A DNA stretch of 64,000 nucleotides. It comes from Dillenia suffruticosa (taxonomy: Eukaryota > Streptophyta > Magnoliopsida > Dilleniales > Dilleniaceae). Where the stretch lies: positions 7,130,001-7,194,000 of the forward strand of contig JAVTVX010000010.1 of assembly GCA_033439265.1 (NCBI GenBank), in the 5' to 3' direction. The notes under the pieces are model-generated. The model was not told the origin of the DNA. It worked only from the letters and a program-made list of their open reading frames with translations, and made no database searches. Below, in pieces: positions 1-10,547 of the stretch. Every line of letters begins with the position of its first letter. Position 1 is the stretch's first letter. The position numbers and the translations under genes are program-made.

Positions 1-225
1 CTCGATCTCGGGCTCGGGTATCATGTTGAGCTCGATCTCGAGCTCGGGCTCATTCAGATTTTGATAAGCTCTCGACACTTGAGATTGAGCTTTTTGATAA
101 CATTTCGAGTCGAGATCGAGCTCTAGAATTATGGACTCGACAATCCCGTGCATGAGCTCGACGAGCCCGTGCATGAGCTCGAGCTCACCTATACTACATC
201 GACCTCGACCCGGGTGTCATAACAC
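1..225. repeat. GAGCTC-rich degenerate repeat
   Basis: The first ~220 bases are built from recurring GAGCTC and CTCGA words, with a direct repeat of the word cccgtgcatgagctcga near 145-183. Composition changes sharply at about 230, where ordinary AT-rich sequence begins. No reading frame of note crosses it. This kind of block is common at the ends of plant DNA transposons or in subterminal repeats, but the window starts inside it, so no terminal repeat can be checked. Confidence 0.5.
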
Positions 226-1823
226 CCCTAGTTTGATATGTCCAAAGCAGCTTTTCTCCAACTCGTCTTTGAGAATGGAAGCCCAACACACACACAAATT
301 AGCATAAGTTTGTCCGAAGCGGAGAGCAAGTCAAATGCTGCTGGCATCATCACAGAGGTAACTGTAATGGTAAAATGACATTTTGAGCATCAGTTTACTT
401 CATAAGAAGAAGGCAAAGTGAAACATTTTAAACCAGCATGCATCAAAGCCCGCAACCGCAATGTGAAAAGGGAGATAACTAGTCCAGCCAGAAACATAAT
501 TATGCAAGCAATCGTCAGTATGTGTGTGATTCATAATAAGGAATAGTTTTCATCTTTGAACCCAGCTTGGCGGTCTAGATGTCCAAATCAGTGCTTAACA
601 ACCTAAGAGAATCTTAAGTACAAGAAAATGCCAAAAAAAAAAGAGCAAATACTGTTGCTGACTTGTCAAATTTTGGGGTCTTATCAACCCATATTTACCT
701 GTATCCCTGTGCGACTGCGAGACGAGTTAAGTGGTACTCCACTTTTCAGGGTACGGGATAAGGGGGTGCGTTTCTTTGGACCGATATTTGGAGTCATGGT
801 ATGGTTAGGAGTTGATAGCATGAGTTGTTCATATACAGGGAGTGCATATATATAACCATGAATATGTTTTGAACGATTATTAATTCAAAAGGTAAGAAAT
901 GTTCAAGCAAATTAAATATCAGACTATAGGAGATAGTTCAGAGAGCAAAAAAAAAAAAAAAAAAAAAGTTTAATTATAGGATTCCTAATTATGTAGAGAT
1001 TATATGAGATATTTATATCTCTTAATTAAAAGCAGATTACGTAGAAATTTTAAAAAGAGTCTCTTTCTAGAATATTGTGTGATATTAATAACAGAAAACT
1101 AATATCAGAAAATTAAGTTAAAAGCAAGGTCTTACTACGTACTCTTAATTAATACCAAAAAAATCAATCTATTAATGTTGTGTGATATTCGATAACATGT
1201 GATATACTCTGGGTTATTTATTCTAATTAATGCTGTTAAACAATTGAATATCGATATTTAAAATTCAGGATGCTTGTGACAGTGATCTGAATTGAGAACA
1301 CAGCCTGAATTAGATCGGGTGACCCAGAGCTCAATTCCATTGCGAGTGGCCAACCCCCCAAAAACTATGTATCAACCACTTGGAAGTTGGAAAATTCAAT
1401 CTCAAATCCTGCTGGGAACAAAAAAAAAAAAAAACCATTGTTCTTCAGATACACTATAAGATGAAATTTCCACAACCTCAGCAAAATAATGAGAGCCTAG
1501 GTACTGGATGTTGCATAATTAACTAAGGAGCTACAGTACAACTAAGGACTGCATTTTACAAAGGAAAATGTATGCCATCGTGTATAATTGGAGTATTTGG
1601 GGTATTATTTTAATTGACATAGCACCATTCAGATTTATACTAAATGAAATCTAGTCTAGCCCCTAATTTTCACTTGAACAATATAATGCTCTAACGTGTG
1701 CAGACATTCAAAATAAGTTTTAGAAGCAAAGGAGCAAATATATGAAGGAGATACCAGCCACCAGAAGCTGAAAATAGAGATAAATACAAAAATAGAACAG
1801 CATGTAGATATGTAGACTCCTAC
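226..1823. other. Spacer with no recognised gene
   Basis: AT-rich sequence with poly-A runs (around 947-967 and 1420-1434). I looked on the minus strand for further 3' exons of the pseudogene that follows and did not find any that I could defend. Short open frames here have no recognisable content. Confidence 0.5.
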
Positions 1824-3760
1824 CAATTTATCTCGCTCTTCAATGACCTTTTTTCCAGCGTCCACTATGAACTCACAAGCCTCCCTCCATCTGGCAACCT
1901 CTTCTTCAGTCTCCTTAATTTCCTCAAGGAGTTCTTCAGCCTAACAGCCAGAAAGCAAAGGTTAGAAGAAAATATATCTGAAGAAAAACAACATTTTGTT
2001 AGTGTGAAAGAGAGCTACATTTTTGGCAAACATTGTCTCTCTATCTCCCAACTCTTTAATGTACAAACTGTTCTCCACTATTTTTTAAGATTGCTTCTCT
2101 GTTAGACTCTGCAAGCGCTCAGTGTCTGACCTGGCATATATTAAATAATCAACATGCTGGAAGTAAACAAAAGACTAATATGACGAGAGTGAAATGTAAA
2201 TGCTGGAAGCAACTTAGTAATGAAGAACTTGATATAACAATACAAGACAAATGAAGTTGGTATTAGTCAAATTTCCTAGTGCTTCCTCACTTCATTTCCA
2301 GTTTGTGCTTATCTAGGAAATTAGGAAAAGAAATGAAAAAAAGATTTGCATTGGAAAGACACAATCAACTGCTTGTTTATGGTCAAAATCAATACATGTC
2401 TAAGCAGATTTTGACAATATCAACCGTAAGCCAATTTGTTTATAAGTGTAAATTTAATCGAAAAATGCGTCTTGTTAATTGATCAAGTTCATTGGCTTCA
2501 CATCAACTGATCAATCCATCTTTGATGTAGATGCTGTATCTGCACCGGGAGAATTTTCTAGAGGTGCCCTGGATATATAATTTGCAACAAACGCTTGTCC
2601 TCACTCCTTTTTTAGGATATATGACAGGATTCAGTGGCTTGTATTTTATTTCAGAGTGTTCCTCCACAATCTTACCCTGCCACAAATTTGTGGTTGGATA
2701 ATTAATTCTATGGTATATCAAATGCAAGAATCAATGTAATCTAATCAAATCTAAGTGTGTATGTGTAAGTACGTACTATTTCTAATCAGATTATCAAAAT
2801 AGTTAGTGATACTGAAGGACAGACAATGCAGATCCAAATTGCCAGGGGTTTTTTTCTGGGGGGCTGGCAGTTGGATTAGGCATCCAATTTGGATGGACTC
2901 TTGAGTAACATGAGCGTGGGAACCTAAATTACACCACAGCGGACAACAATTCAACCATAATGATATGAGAAATAGGTCATTATACTAGGACTGCTTTTCA
3001 AGCATTGAGTACCTTGATTCATCCAAAGACCTCCTCAATTGTGTGATCTCAAACCGCAGATTCTTCATTATCTGCTCCACAGTTGAGGCCTGGAAAGAAT
3101 AATTAAAATCAGTTCCACCGCTATACATATTTAAACAAGTATTTCACACCGAATGATTGGGAGCTTTGGAACTGCATTTACATGAATCATCTAAAAAGCT
3201 GGTTTAAAAAGGGAAGCCAGTGGCAAATAGCCCATAACATTTGTAAACATCAAATATTAGTGGCCAGTGTTCTTACATTCTCTATAAAAATAAATAATAA
3301 ATACATGAATAAATTCAAAAAGAAAACTGCATTGAGAAATAAAAGCTTATGCCAACTCATGAAACGAATAAAAGTTGAATGCACGAACTTCGGTGGACCA
3401 TATTGAATATCCTGCAAGCTCCCTTAAACTCTAAATTTGTTTTCATCTTGTGCAACTTATCCAACCGCTATCATTCTGCATATAGAATGAAAATATACTA
3501 AAGATATACTAATAAAAGCAAGAGAGCATGATATTTACCAAACTAACAACCTCCTCGCATTCACTACCATCCGATTTAGTAGATGCATTTGATGCAGTAT
3601 CCTAAACTGCTTCATTGGCCGCCGTCCCCATCATGAATCCAAACCCAACTCTCTGCAACCCTCGTTCTGCAATCTGCAAAATTGCAACCCTCTTCTACTT
3701 ACTATTGCCCTTAAGCTTATTCAATGTTTTCTCCACTACCTCCTTCTCCACCAAAGCAAT
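1824..3760 (-). pseudogene. Broken At3g49055-like coiled-coil protein gene
   Basis: Four minus-strand exon remnants lie in the order expected for the plant coiled-coil protein family typified by At3g49055 (function unknown to me). They are 3760-3539 (ends in SDGSECEEVVSL), 3090-3013 (STVEQIMKNLRFEITQLRR), 2130-2019 (SDTERLQSLTEKQ ... LYIKEL) and 1940-1824 (IKETEEEVARWREACEF). Splice sites flanking the inner exons are still good (AG at each 5' edge, GT at each 3' edge). The frame is broken by three stops: TAG after LKGNSK, TAG after AANEAV, and TAA after LTEKQS. The 5' part is missing, because a Ty1-copia LTR starts at 3761 inside the first visible exon. The gene is head-to-head with the U-box gene to its right, as I recall for the Arabidopsis neighbours At3g49055 and PUB32. 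Clearly non-functional as read. Confidence 0.8.
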
Positions 3761-4212
3761 TGTTGGATTTAATTAGGATTCTCATGCAGTGGAAACATAC
3801 AATAATTTTCCGAAAATAAAATAGATTGGATTTAGGGTACCTCAATTCCTAGTATCTTCAAGCGGCACGTTCCTTGATCCTATTTTGCGGTCGGGATGGT
3901 GATCACGAGATTAGTCGAATCACCACCACAGTGTCACAACGCCGCAACCTTCTACATCCGGTGATTTGCTTGACGATGAGAGATTTTTCTACGTGAAAAT
4001 CTCCATCCCTCACTCTATTTTCTCTCTCTAGAGAATTCTTTGAAACCCTAGCCATGGTTTCCTCCATTGTTCCTTCTCACAGAAGGAAGGCAAGACCCAT
4101 TTTCTTAATTGGTGGGGGGTTACCAAATAATACTAGTTAATGGTAATTAAGGATGGGAGTTACCCCATTCCTTAATTACCCAAATGCCCATAATGGGCAT
4201 AAATAACCAACA
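3761..4212 (-). repeat. Copia 3' LTR (complete)
   Basis: A 452-bp LTR bounded by TG...CA, starting TGTTGGATT on the plus strand and ending CCAACA, so the two ends form a short inverted repeat (TGTTGG/CCAACA). Positions 3761-4131 align without gaps to 10177-10547; the last 81 bp have no counterpart in the other LTR. Confidence 0.9.
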
Positions 4213-6269
4213 TCTCCCACTTCACATGAGGGCATTTCACTTCCATCAATCACAAGATCGCAACTCATGCAATCTATCGCATCACCCTACTGGACTTTCA
4301 TACTGAATTGGGCGTCGTGCGACCGGTGAGTACACTTGTAAGCAAAGACTTCTCGATACACCTGTTAGGATGATCGAGTAGTCACTGTTAGTAAAATAAG
4401 AACTCGCTATACTCCAGACTCAATGCATTTATATCCATCAAGCCACTTTCCTCATCGAAAGTGATCTCCAATCAATTTGCTCGACTATGTATTCATTATT
4501 ATGTTTGAATTCCAACATGGATTAACATAATAGGTCGACCTGTGAATACATGGCAATGATGTAATGTCTATTGGTCTTCCTTTTCCCAAACTCGAATCTA
4601 TCGGTCTCAATTCAGCTGCTTTCCTAGACCTGCTCCTTAAATCTCAATTTATCTTCCGGGTCATAAGTAAACAGACTAAAGTAGTATCACTGAACCAAAA
4701 CTTCTAGAGACAACCGAAAGTAATAAGGGCATAAGAGATCCCATCCAATGGATCTCAAGTCTCACATAGTGGGAACAGGGATCAAGATCAAACTATCGTC
4801 TCAAATAATAGCTCTCACTGTCCCATGGTTATCTCATCACACGTGGTATGAAACACGTGTCACAGTGTTATTCCCCCATCTCTCAAATGACATATGTCAG
4901 ATTTCTCTAACACTGTACAGGTACGGGACTCAGTCTACATATAAGACTTTATCCAGAGATCTCAGAGAGAGCATCTCAGAGACAATATCACAAATCGCAG
5001 GTGATATCTGAGATCTCAAACCTGGCTACTTACAGGCAACATGGATGTGGGTATTTCCATATCGGTCATATCGCATATGATCTCATTCTGAACACATATC
5101 ATGGCGACTTATGTTCTAATAGGGCTACTCTCAAAACCTCTTACAACTAGAATCCGTCTCATCTCCGCTCACTCAGAGTCGGAGGTGATCACTCGTGTGA
5201 GAGAGTCGACCACGCCTGCCTGACACATCTTTTATCACAAGATCATACTATATGACAACAAATGATGTATGAATTAAATATGTGACCCAATAATACATAC
5301 ATGTCATATATTAAAATAAGCATCTAGAACAATATATAATGAGAAATGTTAAAGTACACTAAACCCAATGATTCCTTATCTCACAAAGGAATCTCTCACA
5401 ACGGGTTTTCTGAAGAGATCAGCTCTCATGCTGTATATCAATGTGTACTTAAATGTCACAATACCCTTCTCGGTAATATCTCTCATAAAGTGACCTTCGG
5501 TATCAATGTGTTTGGCTTTACTATTACACTTAGGGTCTCATTTGTTGACAGTGCGGTCTGATTATCACAATAATCATCACTGACCTCCCACTATTCGCCA
5601 CAACCCTCAAGTCTTCCAGAAAATTTCTGAAGCCAACCATTCTCATGAACTGCAATTAAGCATACTACAAGCTCAGTTTTTATCGTAAATAAAGATATAC
5701 AAGTTCTCTTCTTACTGCTCTAAGAAGATAAAACCTTTTGCGTTTATTTAGATCACTACTCCCAGTCAGTATTTGAATCTCAACCACAAAACGCAAATTA
5801 CCTCATCCGTAACACATGGAGAGCTCTGCAGTTCAAATGAGATATTTCAGCATCCTTTTTCACTGCTCTACAGTGATCCCTTCCAGGATTCTATTAATAC
5901 CTACTCACTAGATGGACCATAAAATAAACGTCTGGTCATGTATGCCTCATCGCATACATCAAACTGTATATCGCACGTGTATACCTCATCGCACACACTA
6001 GAAATGTATTTTGCACTGAAATAAGGGATTCTGTTCATCTCCCTTATTTCTTTATAACTTCTAAGAAATGTGTCAAGATTCAGATCTTTTTACCTTTAGC
6101 GATAAGAGTATCTTTTAGGTTGTCATCGCTATTCTTGAAATGCTCAAAAATCTACCTGATGTAAAACTCTTATTAAAGAGTTAACACCATTCTCAAGCGA
6201 TTCCTATGGATCCAAAATCTGAGAATGAACTAAAACCTCATAACCATGTTACAATGGTCATTGGATACT

Positions 6270-6530
6270 CTCTGTTGTTCCCGACCAACAGAATGTCACC
6301 TACATATGAGAACATGCTCATAACGGAGTCATCGGGACATATCAGATAGATGCAATGATCCTACTCGATCATTACAAAACCATAAGATATCACATTCTCG
6401 TGAAATCTCAAGCGCTGCTGTCTAGATGATGGCTTAAGGTGGTATTTTGATTTCTAATCAATAGACCTTATCCACCTGATCTACTATAACGAACCCAGAG
6501 GGATGCTCAATGTAGATCGCTTCATCTAGA
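6270..6530 (-). pseudogene. Copia reverse transcriptase remnant
   Basis: On the minus strand, 6306-6274 reads YVGDILLVGNN, a decayed form of the copia RT active-site motif YVDDILL. The first Asp of the DD pair has become Gly, which would abolish catalysis. Upstream, 6524-6489 reads EAIYIEHPSGF, matching the conserved copia segment usually seen as EEIYMEQPEGF. A degenerate DVKTAF segment precedes it near 6570. Stops interrupt the frame, so no active protein is possible. Confidence 0.8.
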
Positions 6531-7014
6531 CTTCCACTACGAAAGCAGTCTTTACGTCCTTGTGATGTGACTCTTGATTCATGTTCATGACAATCACTGA
6601 AAGATAAACGGACCGAGATAAATTGGACTATGACTCATCGATAGTCCACCCCTCAGTCTAAGTGTAACCCTTGGTTACTAGACGGGTTCTTTACCTCTTC
6701 ATCAATCCGTTAACCTTTATCTTGACTTTGAGAACCTACTTGTTCCCAATAGTCCTTCCGCCTTAGGCAAATCAACTAGGTCCCAGACTCCGTTGATTCT
6801 CATCAACTCCTTCTCTTTATTTATGGCCTTCAATAAACGATCTTTTGCATCTTTTGCAGAACTCTTGAAAGCCTTTCGGACCGTTTTAGATTTCTCATCA
6901 TCCTCTACAGTCGCAACGAGGGTCTCACCCTCAATCGAGAAACAACGTTTAAATACGCATTCTCGATACTCTTAGGAGGAGAAAAAAAATCTTTATCTCT
7001 TGATGGATCGCTCC

Positions 7015-7126
7015 CACTGAGATCAAGATCCGTAGTGAATTCTTGTATCCCGCCGCTGGGCTCCCTGAGCCACTGAGATCAAGATCCGTAGTGGATTCTT
7101 ATATCCCGCCGCTGGGCTCCCCGAGC
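7015..7126. repeat. 56-bp tandem duplication inside the copia element
   Basis: Two adjacent copies, 7015-7070 and 7071-7126, each beginning CACTGAGATCAAGATCCGTA and ending in GAGC, differ at only a few positions. Their high similarity compared with the decayed surroundings suggests a duplication later than the insertion. Confidence 0.85.
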
Positions 7127-7361
7127 CACTAGACTCATCCATCGCATAAAGGGTAGGGTCCAAATTGATTTCACCTCTCTTACGGAAATCATTCTCAAGA
7201 AATATAGTATTACGAGACTTAATCTCGATTATAGTGTCATTTGTGTTCGCCTAGAAATACATATTTTCTCGCGGGCCTAACTCACCGTGTGAATGCGAGA
7301 AATGGTGGTACAACCCCATAATCTTAAATAGCTAAAGTCAGGCTACCTTCCTGTCCAAAGC

Positions 7362-7634
7362 TCAAATGGGGAACTGACTAATAGTTAATAGTCTCGTAAA
7401 ACTATTTTCGAAACAGAGCCCCATGTGTAGTTTAGACGAATACTTGCGTTCTAACTCGGTTCCGAGAGTCTCTACTCTCCAATCTAACCGATTCTCAATC
7501 TCGCTTATGAACCTCCTGAAACAGTCTAATGTCTCGGACTTATGCGAGATCAGATAGATAAACCGAAACGCATGTAAGCGTCTATAATTATCTACACAAC
7601 TCCATTTCTGACTCTCATGCTCATAAGACCACAA
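7362..7634 (-). pseudogene. Copia integrase core remnant
   Basis: A 90-codon open stretch on the minus strand resembles the copia integrase catalytic core. It contains DNYRR, then RFIYLISHKSETLDCFRR, ENRLDWRVETLG and ERKYSS, corresponding to the family pattern DDYSR...VYLMRHKSEAFEKF...K-TLRSDRGGEYLS. The second catalytic Asp region (normally LRSDRGGEY) reads LGTELERKY, so key residues are lost. It lies between the gag zinc-knuckle remnant and the RT remnant, as expected for Ty1-copia. Confidence 0.75.
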
Positions 7635-8280
7635 GAAAAAGGAGGAAGGCTCTATAGTTTAACTGCAACGGAGTCCCAGCTCTCATTGCATCGCCAAATG
7701 GTTTTCTCGTCATTTTGCCGGCTAGGCAAAACTCACATACGGGTAATTCGAATGTGGTCAGCGGGTCCAATAAACCTCTCACTACTAACCGATTCATCAT
7801 CTCTTACCCTATGTATTTAAGTCTACTATGTCATTCATTTACATCATCATCTACGCAATCAGATATAAAGACAATAGTAGAACAACAAGAAACCATTAGA
7901 AGGAGCAGCACCCAGTGCATACAATTTATCATGGATTAAAACCAGAATAATTCAGAAAATTGTCGTATTAAAAGAAATGAATAATTTCACGCATATCCTA
8001 GTCAATTTTAGACAATGTACTAATTGTAGATCCGTCGAATGCCTACAGTATTAAGAACGTCATGGCAAGTGTCGTTCCCTCTAACAACGACAAATGCTCT
8101 ATCTTTAACGTAAATCCTCCAAGTTTAAGGATTCATTTGACGGATTACGCACTCCTATCTCGAGTTACGTGGTCGGTTGCTCCTGATTTCAAAGGAGAGA
8201 AATCAGCGAATATTATAGTGAATGAGACAAATCTTAAACCACGTAAAGAAGAAGGATATTAATTTCTGCTCATCATACTC

Positions 8281-8330
8281 ACGAGCGAAATGACCAAATC
8301 TACCTCAAACGTAGCAATTTACTTTGGTCT
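8281..8330 (-). pseudogene. Copia gag zinc-knuckle remnant
   Basis: On the minus strand this reads V-N-C-Y-V-stop-G-R-F-G-H-F-A-R-E-Y, a damaged CCHC knuckle (expected C-Y-x-C-G-x-x-G-H-x-A-x-x-C). The second Cys codon has become TGA and the last Cys has become Tyr. It fixes the gag 3' end of the element. Confidence 0.65.
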
Positions 8331-9295
8331 ATTCAAATTCCTTCTTCTTGCGTTCTTGTACCTCATTGTCGATTTTCTCGGATGATTTTTATTATCTAGA
8401 TCTGGAGTCTTGTTCGCTAGGTTTAGCGTCGGGAAAGTCCTTACTTGACTCCTCTAAATAAGCATGACTCGAGTGTGGTCTACTCGCCTCTAGGTGCTCC
8501 TCATCGAGCTCACATTACGTATTTACGTCAACGAAAGTATGAATACTTTCGTCAAATGTGAGATAGGATTTCACGGTTTCCTATGAATCAGGTAAAAACT
8601 GGATCATATCCAATACCTAAATTCCATCCGAAATTTGCTTGTCCGTGTATCTTAACTCGGTGATCATACTCGACATTTGCCTCATTGTATGATTAGCCAT
8701 TTTCTTCTGCATCCTCACATTAGGAGCCGAAGAGAGCAACACAATGCTCTTATGGGACAAGACAAACCGACATTTCCATAGGATATGTCTCGTAAAACGA
8801 GATTTAGTAATCGTGCATGTCACTGATAAGTATTGCCCTAACTTGGCAATTATTTTCTACCATGCACGATAAGTCCCTCGCTAGGTCCCTTTATCTCCCA
8901 TATCCTGAGGCGCGGTGCCCACTCTGGGGCTCATCATCTCTTGCCTCAGATTCCCGTTAGATTTTGTCTCTCGAGAATAAACTAAATCTACTGATAAAAT
9001 CGCGCAGATCACATCATTCAGTTTACTTTCCTTGCAAAAATTTAATACGACAGTTCTCAACGCATTAAGAGAAATATTTATGACTTGTAGATGCTTATTA
9101 TCACATTTTTGTACGCCCTACGAATCATTAAGACCAAAATGACTTGAGTACAGACCCCAAAGTGAACGTATGAGTCAACGGACACCATACACTACAACTC
9201 GGAATCGCATCTTACCATTTGGACTTTGATTCGGCATACAAAAACCCACAAAAAGTCACATTTATGTATATAAGACCCCCAAAAATTGAAAAAAT

Positions 9296-9720
9296 TCAAT
9301 TTTAAGCGACCTCACGCGCCGCCACGCGCCTCCACGCGCCGACAGCGGCCTGCCGCACACGCCAGACGTGCGGCGCGCCTCTCACGTGCCGCCACGCGCC
9401 TGGCGCGGCTCGACTCATGCTCGCCCAGTCGCGGCGCGCTGCTCACGTGCCCTCACGTGCTGAGCCGTGTTGAGCCGGTCAGACTGGGTCGGTCAACGAG
9501 TCAGGGTTGACCCGACTGCCCGGTCAAATGGTCTGACACGGTCGGGTCGGTCCAGGTCAGGGTCCGACCCGACATCTGCCTTCCCCCGCTCCACACGCCT
9601 GTGTGGCACGTGCACTACACGCACCTACCAGACACGCCTCCTGGCGCGTGCGTGTCACGCGCCCGCGGGTCTGGGCCGGTTCTTCTTCGCCCGACGGGTC
9701 CTGTAACGGGTTTTTCGACC
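9296..9720. other. GC-rich block in the copia 5' leader
   Basis: About 420 bp much richer in G+C than anything around it, built from repeated CACGCGCC, CACGTGCC and GGTCGGGTC-like words. In element orientation it lies between the primer-binding site and the gag remnant. Several overlapping open frames exist in it only because the composition lacks stops; none looks like a protein. Confidence 0.6.
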
Positions 9721-10176
9721 CGTTTTCTAGAAAACACAAATCCGGCTATTTTTTCTTGCATTTTTCGACTGGAAAATATTAATGGACTTCCTCCAAACAT
9801 TCTACACTCGATTTTATGAGGATTCAAGTCCAAAAATAGTGGAAATCAACCACCCCAGTCGCGACCCTCCGTGGCCATTCGAAAATTCCGGTTTCCAACA
9901 CCCAAAATACACAATAAAAGACATAAAACTGTAGATCTAGATGCAATGAATACTCTTATAACATTTTCATGCATGGATCCGCCCTCTAAAGCCATAGATC
10001 TACGGTTTTGATGTCCGTACGGTCGCAAATTTCGACCGGACTTTTCATGACCCAAACATGTTCGAAAAATTAAATAAAAAAATATTTTTGTAATCCCTGG
10101 GCCATGGGTATTTTAAACCCGAAAAATCAAATCCGAAAAATTATTTTTCCTAATCAAACCTACGCTCTGATACCAA

Positions 10177-10547
10177 TGTTGGATTTAATTAGGATTCTCA
10201 TGTAGCGGAAGCATACAATAATTTTCCAAAAATAAAATAGATTGAGTTTAGGGTACCTCAATTCATAGAATCTTCAAGCGGCACGTTCCTTGATCCGATT
10301 TCGCGGTCGGAATGGTGATCACGAGGTTAGTCGAATCACCACCACAATGTCATAACGCCGCAACCTTCTACATCCGGTGATTTACTTGACGATGAGAGAT
10401 TTTTCTACGCGAAAATCTCCATCCCTCACTCTATTTTCTCTCTCTAGAGAATTCTTTGAAACCCTAACCATGGTTTTCTCCATTGTTCCTTCTCACAGAA
10501 GGAAGACAAAACCCATTTTCTTAATTGGTGGGGGGTTACCAAATAAT
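10177..10547 (-). repeat. Copia 5' LTR (outer end missing)
   Basis: 371 bp aligning without gaps to 3761-4131. The similarity stops abruptly after ttaccaaataat at 10547, where unrelated AT-rich sequence begins, so the outer 81 bp of the 5' LTR and the flanking target site are gone. Confidence 0.88.

Larger units (their letters stand above)
3761..10547 (-). mobile_element. Decayed Ty1-copia LTR retrotransposon
   Basis: The element lies on the minus strand. The 3' LTR is 3761-4212 and the remaining part of the 5' LTR is 10177-10547. A primer-binding site matching the initiator-Met tRNA type (TGGTATCAGAGC on the minus strand) lies at 10164-10175, directly inside the 5' LTR. A polypurine tract (minus strand AAGTGGGAGATG) abuts the 3' LTR at about 4211-4222. 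Between them, degenerate gag, integrase and reverse-transcriptase pieces appear in copia order (integrase before RT), all broken by stops and frameshifts. The 5' LTR lacks the 81 bp that would be its outer end and no target-site duplication can be seen, so a deletion at the right edge probably removed both. About 20 differences by eye over the 371 shared LTR bases indicate an old insertion. Confidence 0.9.

Noticed and set aside
9286..9833. Several overlapping ORFs in the GC-rich block
   Set aside because: They open in four frames at once, as expected for GC-rich repeats lacking stops; no protein family is seen.
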